DNA of 14,644 bases, taken from Pseudomonadota bacterium (GTDB lineage: Bacteria > Pseudomonadota > Alphaproteobacteria > Rhodobacterales > Rhodobacteraceae). The stretch's first letter is position 1; every line of letters begins with the position of its first letter. Positions 1 through 6,568 of this stretch are shown here, one piece after another. Under the pieces are notes generated by a model. That model did no database searches and was not told the DNA's origin. It saw only the letters and a program-made list of their open reading frames with translations. The stretch lies in contig JAQBUS010000011.1 of the NCBI GenBank assembly GCA_027623875.1, forward strand, positions 1 to 14,644. Direction: 5' to 3'. Made by a program: the position numbers and the translations under genes.

Positions 1-16
1 ATAATATATTATAAAT

Positions 17-41
17 AAGCCTCCATTGTGGTGGCTTTTTT
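17..41. terminator. Hairpin terminator at the operon end, strongest on the plus strand
   Basis: The arms AAGCC-T-CC (17-24) and GG-T-GGCTT (30-37) pair around the loop ATTGT, with one T-T mismatch. On the plus strand the stem runs directly into six T residues (36-41), a normal intrinsic terminator. On the minus strand it lies four bases past the PaaK-like stop codon, is preceded by an A run and is followed only by TTATTTATAA, so it would work more weakly for the operon in this window. A bidirectional terminator between convergent genes is the simplest reading, implying a plus-strand gene ending just left of base 1. Confidence 0.7.
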
Positions 42-45
42 ACTG

Positions 46-1254
46 CTAATCGTAAGAACGAAGATCCTCGATTACCAAACCGTCATTTGGTAGAGTGCCG
101 ATCGGTAAAATCTCAATTTTTCCGCTGATTCGTAGTATATCTTTTATACTTTGGGCATAATCTTTATTTTCTATTCCCTTCGCCTCCAGCTTCACAGTCA
201 TTAGATCATTCCCATTTAATCTTTCAACAACAACACGAGCTCTAGACACTTCGGAGTGCCTCTCCACCAAAGTAGCAACCTGCTCGGGCCTAACAAACAT
301 TCCCTTTATTTTTGTGGTCTGATCTGCTCTTCCCATCCATCCCTTGATACGAACATTTGTTCGCCCACACGAGCTGAGCCCAGGCATTAAAGCACTCATA
401 TCGCCTGTCGCAAACCGAATAAGCGGGTAATCCGGGTTTAATGTGGTTACAACCACCTCGCCAACTTGCCCAATCTCTACAGGGGTTCCAGTTCCCGGTA
501 TAACAATTTCAACAACGACTCCTTCTTCAACAATCATTCCCTCAATGGCTGAGCTTTCATAGGCAATACACCCCAAGTCAGCCGTTGCATAGCACTGCAA
601 ACACGAAATTCCTCTGTCAATGTAGTTTTTCCTAACTGAGGGAAATAAAGCTCCACCTGAAACAACTGCCTTTTCATATTTTAAATTTACACCCATCTCC
701 TCGGCTTTATCTAAAATAATATTAAGATAATCAGGGGTTCCCGCATATGCCGTAACCCCAATATCAAGAGCGGCTTGCACCTGTAACTCTGTCTGCCCCG
801 GTCCCGCTGGGAAAATAGAAGCTCCAACAGCTCGAGCCCCATTTTCAAACATCATTCCTGCTGGCGTGAAATGATAACTGAAACAATTTTGAACGATATC
901 ACCTGCACCAATTCTTCCGGCATGTAAAAAGCGTCCAAACCTCCACCAATCACTATACTCTTTCGCTGGTTCATAAATTGGTCCTGGTGAATAAAAATAA
1001 TAATCGACAGGAGTCGAAACTAAGTTGCCGAAAGGTGGGCTCGATTTTTGTTTTTTTATTAAATCTGATTTTCTTAAAATTGGTATTTTAACCAAGTCTT
1101 CAATCGTCTTAATACCATTAGCATCTATACCAGATAAGTATTTAAAACCACTAAGGTTTTGGGCCTTTCTTATCTGCTCTGGTAAAGCCGTCGCATAAAA
1201 ATCTAACCGCTGATCAATACTTCTAGTTTCTAGTGAATCAAAAAAAGTTGCCAT
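46..1254 (-). CDS. PaaK-like adenylate-forming enzyme (phenylacetate-CoA ligase family), atypical phosphate loop
   Basis: This 402-residue protein belongs to the phenylacetate-CoA ligase-like branch of the ANL adenylating superfamily and would activate a carboxylate with ATP in the cytoplasm. Later core motifs are visible: CYATADLGC (220-228, A5-like), LIRFATGD (278-285, A7) and GWMGRADQTTKIKGMFVRP (305-323, A8 and hinge), followed by a small C-terminal domain. The usual Ser/Thr/Gly phosphate loop (SSGTTGKP in PaaK) is absent; the equivalent place reads SPGPIYEP (89-96). I recall this replacement in a subfamily encoded beside Liv-type transporters. The ATG at 1254 is preferred over an in-frame GTG at 1272, because it lies five bases after the upstream LivF stop and gives an MATFFDSLETR beginning like family members. 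The GTG would overlap LivF by 13 bases. It is the last gene of the operon. True substrate and even catalytic competence are unproven, so phenylacetate should not be assumed. Confidence 0.82.
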   Translation of the reverse strand: MATFFDSLETRSIDQRLDFYATALPEQIRKAQNLSGFKYLSGIDANGIKTIEDLVKIPILRKSDLIKKQKSSPPFGNLVSTPVDYYFYSPGPIYEPAKEYSDWWRFGRFLHAGRIGAGDIVQNCFSYHFTPAGMMFENGARAVGASIFPAGPGQTELQVQAALDIGVTAYAGTPDYLNIILDKAEEMGVNLKYEKAVVSGGALFPSVRKNYIDRGISCLQCYATADLGCIAYESSAIEGMIVEEGVVVEIVIPGTGTPVEIGQVGEVVVTTLNPDYPLIRFATGDMSALMPGLSSCGRTNVRIKGWMGRADQTTKIKGMFVRPEQVATLVERHSEVSRARVVVERLNGNDLMTVKLEAKGIENKDYAQSIKDILRISGKIEILPIGTLPNDGLVIEDLRSYD

Positions 1255-1259
1255 CAGCT

Positions 1260-2081
1260 CTAACTTAACCACCGCTTTCGTCTTCTATATGACCGAACGT
1301 TCCTAAATGACTTTCGGCCTTCTTCTGACATGCCTAAATAAAACTCTTTTACATCTGGGTTTTCACGCAATTCATCAGCTGGACCGTCCATTACTACTCG
1401 TCCCGATTCTAAAATATAACCGTAATGGGCAAAGCGCAGAGCAACATTAGTATTTTGTTCAGCAAGTAAAAAGCTAACACCTTCTTTTTCGTTTAATCCT
1501 TTAACAATTCCAAAAATCTCCTCCACAAGCTGAGGTGCTAACCCCATGGATGGTTCATCTAATAAAATAGTTTCCGGCTTTGACATTAGAGCTCGGCCGA
1601 TTGCACACATCTGTTGTTCTCCTCCAGAAGTATATCCAGCTTGAGATTTGCGTCTCACTTTTAAGCGAGGAAAATATGTATAAACTTTCTCTAAATCAGC
1701 CTCGATGGCACCACGACCATCTCCTCGTGTATAAGCCCCAGTCATCAAATTCTCTTCGATCGTCAAATGTTCAAAACAGTGCCGACCTTCCATAACTTGT
1801 ATAACGCCTCGTTTTACCATCTCAGATGGATCTAAACCAACAATTTCCTGATTTCGATAGGTGATTGTTCCTTTAGTTACTTCCCCTCTTTCCGAGTGGA
1901 GTAAATTTGAAACAGCCTTAAGCGTCGTAGTCTTTCCGGCACCATTACCACCTAACAGAGCTGTAATACCCCCATTTAAAACCTTCAGGCTTACACCCTT
2001 AAGAACTAAAATGACGTGGCTATAAATTACTTCAATGTTGTTAATTTCTAAAAGAGTATCTGTCTTTCCATTGTCCAACAT
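1260..2081 (-). CDS. Liv-type ABC importer ATP-binding protein (LivF family)
   Basis: One of two ATPases powering the branched-chain-amino-acid-type (HAAT) importer in this operon; it acts on the cytoplasmic face of the membrane with the LivG-type partner. The 273-residue protein shows Walker A GGNGAGKTT (44-52), the ABC signature TSGGEQQ (151-157), Walker B ILLDEP (172-177) followed by SMGLAP, and the short LivF-style domain without a LivG-like insertion. The C-terminus is basic (RSYRRRKRW). A longer frame reaches a TTG at 2135, but that codon lies inside the terminator hairpin after the binding-protein gene. The ATG at 2081 has GGAG (2092-2089) seven bases upstream and is much better. Because a terminator separates this gene from the four preceding transporter genes, its mRNA probably depends on read-through. 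Confidence 0.93.
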   Translation of the reverse strand: MLDNGKTDTLLEINNIEVIYSHVILVLKGVSLKVLNGGITALLGGNGAGKTTTLKAVSNLLHSERGEVTKGTITYRNQEIVGLDPSEMVKRGVIQVMEGRHCFEHLTIEENLMTGAYTRGDGRGAIEADLEKVYTYFPRLKVRRKSQAGYTSGGEQQMCAIGRALMSKPETILLDEPSMGLAPQLVEEIFGIVKGLNEKEGVSFLLAEQNTNVALRFAHYGYILESGRVVMDGPADELRENPDVKEFYLGMSEEGRKSFRNVRSYRRRKRWLS

Positions 2082-2088
2082 GTAATTT

Positions 2089-2092
2089 CTCC
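2089..2092 (-). promoter_or_regulatory. Ribosome-binding site that sets the LivF start
   Basis: GGAG on the minus strand, seven bases before the ATG at 2081. It lies downstream of the terminator T run and supports 2081 over the TTG at 2135, which is inside the hairpin. Confidence 0.7.
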
Positions 2093-2109
2093 GGAATAAG
2101 TATTCTTGC

Positions 2110-2146
2110 AAAAAAAAATCAGCCGCCGAACCCAATCGCCGGCTGA
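2110..2146 (-). terminator. Intrinsic terminator after the binding-protein gene, inside the operon
   Basis: On the minus strand TCAGCCG (2146-2140) pairs with CGGCTGA (2125-2119); two more G-C pairs are possible inside the loop after one mismatch. The stem is followed by nine T residues (2118-2110). It starts 14 bases after the stop codon of the substrate-binding protein. LivF begins only 29 bases further on, and I see no promoter in between. Partial termination here would make the binding-protein mRNA more abundant than the LivF and PaaK-like mRNA. Confidence 0.85.
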
Positions 2147-2160
2147 AAAATTACTTTATA

Positions 2161-3444
2161 TTAACCACAACTTGGAGCTATATTATTTTCCACTGCAAAA
2201 GCAGCAGAATCAGCATCAATTAACGGTTGAATTACGTCCATATCAGATGCAATCAAACCTGTGATAATATTCCATTTTTGTGCATTTGCATCCCATTGAC
2301 TAACCATTCCGAGGCCTGGTCCACCATGATTTTCGCATGTTACGCTGAATGGGGGAGCAAACCCTGGAAGACCGGCTGCAGCCATTGAATCTTCTGTAAT
2401 ATTTAATGCTTCCATTCCATCACGCATTTGAGCCGGGGTAATTTGTGCTACACCCGATAAACTTTGTGCAGTTTTAATAGCTTCAACCAGTAAAAACGCA
2501 TTATACATACCACGACTATATAAAACTGTACCGAGCTGATCTCCAGCACCGGCAGCTAAACCTTTGTCTACAACATGAGTTTTTAAATCTGCATAAATTG
2601 GAATATCTAATCCAGAATTATGCAAGGCTAAGCCCTTGTAACCATGTGCTCCGTCACCCGCTGGTACAGTATCATTCTCAGATGCTGACCACCAAATACC
2701 AATAAAACGATCCATTGGATAACGTACATTTGCTGCCTCTTGGATAGCAACTTGGTTCATAACTCCCCAACCCCACATTAAAACGTAATCAGGTTTGTTT
2801 TGGCGAATTTGAAGCCACTGCGATTTTTGCTCTTGTCCTGGATGGTCAACAGCAATTCCTGTGTAAGTAAAGCCGTGTTTTTTTGCAAGCTCTTCGAGTG
2901 TACGAATTGGTTCTTTTCCATAACCCGAGTTGTGATATAAGAGTGTGATCTTCTTACCCTTAATGTCACCACCTTCTAAGTCCATTATATGCTTAATCGC
3001 GATGGAAGCCCCATCCCAGTAATTAGCAGGAAAGTTAAAAATATTACTAAAAACTTTACCGTTCTTAGCAGAAGTACGGCCGTATCCCATCGAATGTACA
3101 GGAATACCATCTGCTGTAGCTTTTGGAATTAATTGATAGGTAATACCAGTAGATAAAGGTGCAAAGACTAAGGCCCCCGTACCCTTAAGTGCTTCATAGC
3201 ATTCCACACCTTTTTCTGTGTTATAACCAGTTTCACATTCTTGGATGTCAATCTTAACACCACCAACGCCACCATCTCGTTCATTCATAAGCGTCAGATA
3301 ATCGTTATAGCCATCAGCAAATGGAATTCCATTTACTGCATAGGCACCTGTACGATAGCTAAGCATAGGCATAACTAGATCAGCTAATGCTGGACCAGCA
3401 GCCATTACTGCGCTGAGTACAATTGAAGTTAACTTTAATTTCAT
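2161..3444 (-). CDS. Periplasmic substrate-binding protein of the Liv-type ABC importer
   Basis: A 427-residue periplasmic ligand-binding protein (type 1 periplasmic-binding fold, Peripla_BP_6-like) that delivers substrate to the LivH/LivM-type permease. Residues 1-21 form a signal peptide: KLK, a hydrophobic core, then GPALA with probable cleavage before DLVMP. Recognisable stretches include MGYGRTSAKNGKVFSNIFN (119-137), PANYWDGAS (139-147) and HNSGYGKEP (171-179). Four cysteines (70, 82, 370, 426) could form two disulfides in the periplasm. The ATG at 3444 is chosen because GGGAGG lies ten bases before it. The upstream in-frame ATG at 3462 is immediately followed by that Shine-Dalgarno sequence and would add MGGNIP in front of the signal peptide. 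The protein is longer than E. coli LivJ/LivK (about 370 residues). CoA-ligase neighbours make an organic acid a better guess than leucine, but the ligand is not deducible. Confidence 0.93.
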   Translation of the reverse strand: MKLKLTSIVLSAVMAAGPALADLVMPMLSYRTGAYAVNGIPFADGYNDYLTLMNERDGGVGGVKIDIQECETGYNTEKGVECYEALKGTGALVFAPLSTGITYQLIPKATADGIPVHSMGYGRTSAKNGKVFSNIFNFPANYWDGASIAIKHIMDLEGGDIKGKKITLLYHNSGYGKEPIRTLEELAKKHGFTYTGIAVDHPGQEQKSQWLQIRQNKPDYVLMWGWGVMNQVAIQEAANVRYPMDRFIGIWWSASENDTVPAGDGAHGYKGLALHNSGLDIPIYADLKTHVVDKGLAAGAGDQLGTVLYSRGMYNAFLLVEAIKTAQSLSGVAQITPAQMRDGMEALNITEDSMAAAGLPGFAPPFSVTCENHGGPGLGMVSQWDANAQKWNIITGLIASDMDVIQPLIDADSAAFAVENNIAPSCG

Positions 3445-3454
3445 CGGTATATTT

Positions 3455-3460
3455 CCTCCC
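3455..3460 (-). promoter_or_regulatory. Ribosome-binding site that sets the binding-protein start
   Basis: GGGAGG on the minus strand, ten bases before the ATG at 3444. It lies inside the reading frame of the longer candidate that begins at 3462, which argues against that earlier start. Confidence 0.75.
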
Positions 3461-3482
3461 ATAGGTTGTTCCGATATGTTTT

Positions 3483-3507
3483 ATGACCACTTTAAAAGTT
3501 CGGTCAT
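3483..3507 (-). promoter_or_regulatory. Stem-loop between the LivM-type and binding-protein genes
   Basis: On the minus strand ATGACC-GA-ACTTT pairs with AAAGT-GGTCAT around a single T, giving 11 base pairs with a two-base GA bulge. It lies wholly in the untranslated gap, about 38 bases before the binding-protein start. No T run follows on either strand, so it is not an intrinsic terminator. Such hairpins in ABC operons often protect a downstream segment after RNA processing; that role is inferred here. A protein-bound operator is the alternative. Confidence 0.6.
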
Positions 3508-3524
3508 CCCTTCTTAGACCATCC

Positions 3525-4601
3525 CTAATGAGGGAAAGGCCAAAGCCTTAATTTTTCTTTTGCCAACCGCCACAATTGTGCCAAACCATGCGGTTCTAGA
3601 ATAAGAAACATAATTATCAATCCACCAGCAATAACAAAGTAAAGGTGCGCAGCCAAATCAGTTGGCCAGCCTAGTCCCCCAACAAATACATTTTTAAGTA
3701 AGACAGGTAATAAAACCATAAAAGCAGCTCCAGCAAAGGAACCAAAGATAGACCCCAAACCACCAATAATAATCATGAACAAAACCATAAAGGATTTTTC
3801 AATTCCAAAAGCTTCCGTTACCTCTACGGCTCCCAAAAACACTCCAAAATATAATGCGCCGGCTATACCAATAAAGAAACCAGAAACTGCAAAAGCTGAT
3901 AGTTTGGCCTTTAGTGGATTCACTCCAATAATTTCTGCTGCAATATCCATATCTCTAATAGCCATCCATTTTCTACCAACAGAGCCTCGAGTTAAATTTC
4001 TAGCGATTATACCGCAAAGAGTTACAAAAATTAAGCAAACAAAATATTTTGCCCAAGCATCGGTATTAGGGCCTGTTACGACAATACCTAAAACTGTTCT
4101 CTCTGGGGAACCTATCATTCCAGTCATACTATAGTTATAAAACCAGGGTACTTTATTAAACATCCAAACCAAGAAAAACTGTGCTGCAAGTGTCGCAACA
4201 GCCAAATAAAAACCCTTAATTCTTAACGATGGAAGACCAAAAAGTGTCACCACCGCAGCAGTAATACATCCAGAAAGCAATACATGCAGCATAATTGAAA
4301 TCTCTGGGAATGCTGTCATTAATTTATAAAAGGAATATGCTCCAACAGCCATAAATCCCCCAGTGCCCAACGAAACTTGGCCACAATACCCTGTCAAAAT
4401 ATTCAACCCTATCGCTGCAATTGAATAAATTAAGAATGGTACCAAAATGGCATTTGCCCAGTAATCATTTACAAAAAACGGAATTACTAAAAATGCTACC
4501 ACCAGTATAAAATAATAACGATAACGATCAAATCTAATGGGAAAGGTTTGGCTATCAGCAGTATAAGAGGTGCTGAAATCTCCTGCTTCACGATATAACA
4601 T
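3525..4601 (-). CDS. Liv-type ABC importer permease (LivM family)
   Basis: Inner-membrane permease of 358 residues that pairs with the LivH-type subunit to form the substrate channel. After a 30-residue cytoplasmic N-terminus (MLYREAGDFSTSYTADSQ...) come several hydrophobic segments. Family landmarks are the GYCGQVSLGTGGFMAVGAYSF region, SLRIKGFYLAVATLA, and the ATPase-contacting loop GRKWMAIRDMDIAAEIIGVN followed by KAKLSAFAVSGFFIGIAGAL. The extended N-terminus resembles, as I recall, LivM proteins encoded beside AMP-ligases rather than the E. coli type. The ATG at 4601 has AAAGG nine bases upstream. It follows the LivH-type gene after 69 bases, and the next gene is separated by a gap holding a stem-loop. 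Confidence 0.93.
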   Translation of the reverse strand: MLYREAGDFSTSYTADSQTFPIRFDRYRYYFILVVAFLVIPFFVNDYWANAILVPFLIYSIAAIGLNILTGYCGQVSLGTGGFMAVGAYSFYKLMTAFPEISIMLHVLLSGCITAAVVTLFGLPSLRIKGFYLAVATLAAQFFLVWMFNKVPWFYNYSMTGMIGSPERTVLGIVVTGPNTDAWAKYFVCLIFVTLCGIIARNLTRGSVGRKWMAIRDMDIAAEIIGVNPLKAKLSAFAVSGFFIGIAGALYFGVFLGAVEVTEAFGIEKSFMVLFMIIIGGLGSIFGSFAGAAFMVLLPVLLKNVFVGGLGWPTDLAAHLYFVIAGGLIIMFLILEPHGLAQLWRLAKEKLRLWPFPH

Positions 4602-4670
4602 TTGAAATAACCTTTCGCAGAAACCCTGATCTTAGTAACATAAATTTATCCACTATAATATTGATTTTCA

Positions 4671-5657
4671 TTAAACTCTTTCAATAATACGTTCGCCGAA
4701 TAAGCCCTGTGGTCGAAAAACAAGGAATACAAGTGCAAGAACATATGCGAACCAATTTTCTGTTGCCCCACCAATCATCGGCCCAACCAAGAACTCAAAA
4801 AGTTTTTCACCTACGCCAATAATTAAACCACCAACGATTGCACCAGGGATAGAGGTAAAACCTCCAAGCATTAAAACTGGTAAGGCCTTAAGTGCTATAA
4901 GAGACAAAGAGAATTGCACTCCTGATTTAGCGCCCCAAACTGTCCCCGCGACTAATGCCACAACACCCGCTATCGACCAAACCAAAACCCAAATATAGCC
5001 TAATGAAATTCCAACCGATAATGCTGCTTGATGATCGTCTGCGACCGCTCGAAGTGCTCGTCCTTGTTTTGTGTATTGAGAAAAACCAACTAAGACTGTA
5101 ACCAGAATTACAGCCAAAAAGGTTGCAAATATATCCAAATTATCTATAAAAAATCCATAACCAAATCGGTTATATGTTAGAAGCTCAATCGTCTCATTCA
5201 TACCCTTAGGTATCCCAACATCTAATTTTTTAATATCAGAACCCCACATTAAGTCACCAACACCCTCAAGGAAATACGCTAGCCCAATTGTGGCCATGAA
5301 AAGTATTATGGGCTCCTGATTTACCAAATGTCTAAAAATAAAACGTTGTACTAACCAGGCAAATCCTATCATCACTATTACTGTAAATATAATGGCAACA
5401 AAGGCCGGCAAATGCCACCCAAAGTGATGAATATTAGTTCCAAAAATAGCGTTTATCAAATGTGCAAATGGTATTTGACCATCTTTGATACCCACTAACG
5501 TTAAAGCTGCAAAAAGTGCCATCACACCTTGTGCATAATTAAAAATTCCGGAGGCTTTAAAAATTAAAACGAAACCCAGCGCAACCAGCGAGTACAAAAC
5601 ACCTGCCATAAGGCCATTCAGCATTACTTCCATAGCAAAAAGAAATTTATCAGGCAT
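4671..5657 (-). CDS. Liv-type ABC importer permease (LivH family)
   Basis: Inner-membrane permease of 328 residues, partner of the LivM-type subunit. The N-terminal membrane segment and adjoining loop carry the LivH pattern GLMAGVLYSLVALGFVLIF and GIFNYAQGVMALF. The ATPase-contacting loop is GRALRAVADDHQAALSVGIS. The C-terminus shows LGGFTSIPGAIVGGLIIGVGE and FLVFRPQGLFGERIIERV, typical endings for this family. The ATG at 5657 follows AGAGGAAA at good spacing. An 89-base gap separates it from the LivG-type gene, the longest gap within this operon; I found no convincing promoter or terminator there. Its length is close to that of E. coli LivH (about 308), with a small internal expansion. Confidence 0.93.
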   Translation of the reverse strand: MPDKFLFAMEVMLNGLMAGVLYSLVALGFVLIFKASGIFNYAQGVMALFAALTLVGIKDGQIPFAHLINAIFGTNIHHFGWHLPAFVAIIFTVIVMIGFAWLVQRFIFRHLVNQEPIILFMATIGLAYFLEGVGDLMWGSDIKKLDVGIPKGMNETIELLTYNRFGYGFFIDNLDIFATFLAVILVTVLVGFSQYTKQGRALRAVADDHQAALSVGISLGYIWVLVWSIAGVVALVAGTVWGAKSGVQFSLSLIALKALPVLMLGGFTSIPGAIVGGLIIGVGEKLFEFLVGPMIGGATENWFAYVLALVFLVFRPQGLFGERIIERV

Positions 5658-5746
5658 GGGTTTCCTCTAATTTAATTTTACGTTTTATAAGGGTTATTTC
5701 GACGAGTCTTACTATCCATACAGATGTAACCTTTGATCCATCATAA

Positions 5747-6568
5747 CTAATCATGGCTAACACCGAGGTAGGCATCAATCACTTCTTGATTGTTGCGGAT
5801 TTCATCGGGCGTACCATCACCAATTTTCTTTCCGTAATCCATCACCACCACTCTGTCAGATAGGTCCATTACGACACTCATATCATGTTCAATTAAGGCG
5901 ATCGTTGTTCCAAACTCACTATTAACATCTAGAATAAAGCGGCTCATATCTTCTTTTTCTTCTACATTCATCCCAGCCATAGGTTCATCAAGGAGCAGTA
6001 GGCTAGGCTCAGCTGCTAGAGCTCTTGCCAATTCCACACGCTTTTTCAATCCATATGGAAGCCGAGAAACTGGTGTTTTTCGGATTGCCTGAATCTCTAG
6101 AAAATCAATTATTTTCTCTACAACCTCTCGGTTCTCAATCTCTTCCCTCTCAGCACGACCTTTCCAAATCATTTGACTAAAAATACCCGATTTAATTTTG
6201 GTAATCCTGCCGGTCATAACATTATCTAAGACACTCATTCCTTCGAAAAGCGCTATATTTTGAAAAGTTCTAGCAATACCTTGAGTGGCTACCTGAAAGG
6301 GTTTCATAGCTGGTCGTAGTGAGCCGCGGTAAAGAACCTGCCCCTCCTGAGGGACGTAAAAGCCAGAAATAACATTTAACATAGAGGATTTACCAGCCCC
6401 GTTAGGTCCTATTATAGCCCGAACTTCACCCTCAAGAATATCAAAAGATATATCTTCTAATGCTACGACTCCCCCAAATCTCAGTGTGATATTTTGCATT
6501 TCCATCAACGCACCGCCAATGCTTCTCCCATCAGCAGTCACAAAATGGTCCTGGGACACATTGTTCAT
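5747..6568 (-). CDS. Liv-type ABC importer ATP-binding protein (LivG family)
   Basis: The second ATPase of the importer, 273 residues. Walker A is GPNGAGKS (54-61), the Q-loop region is ARTFQNIALFEGMSVLDNV (99-117), the signature is LPYGLKKRVELA (170-181) in place of a classical LSGGQ, Walker B is LLLDEPMAGM (191-200), and the H-loop histidine is in IEHDMSVVM (226-234). The insertion around 121-150 is typical of LivG and absent from LivF. About 20 residues precede the ABC domain. The preceding ligase stop and this ATG overlap by one base (TGATG at 6570-6566), so 6568 is preferred over the TTG one codon earlier. This overlap implies translational coupling between the CoA synthetase and the transporter, a strong sign that they act on the same substrate. 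Confidence 0.93.
   Translation of the reverse strand: MNNVSQDHFVTADGRSIGGALMEMQNITLRFGGVVALEDISFDILEGEVRAIIGPNGAGKSSMLNVISGFYVPQEGQVLYRGSLRPAMKPFQVATQGIARTFQNIALFEGMSVLDNVMTGRITKIKSGIFSQMIWKGRAEREEIENREVVEKIIDFLEIQAIRKTPVSRLPYGLKKRVELARALAAEPSLLLLDEPMAGMNVEEKEDMSRFILDVNSEFGTTIALIEHDMSVVMDLSDRVVVMDYGKKIGDGTPDEIRNNQEVIDAYLGVSHD

Noticed and set aside
3522..3535. Small hairpin TCCCT-AATG-AGGGA over the LivM-type stop codon
   Set aside because: A five-base-pair stem overlapping coding sequence with no T run is too weak to support as a terminator.
3775..4134. 119-codon plus-strand ORF opposite the LivM-type gene
   Set aside because: Antisense to conserved membrane segments; its Lys, Pro and Thr-rich translation is what a membrane-protein gene gives on the reverse strand.
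2161..5657. Literal annotation as a branched-chain amino acid transporter
   Set aside because: The family name reflects E. coli Liv. The flanking CoA ligases and the longer binding protein argue for another ligand, so no amino-acid specificity is claimed.
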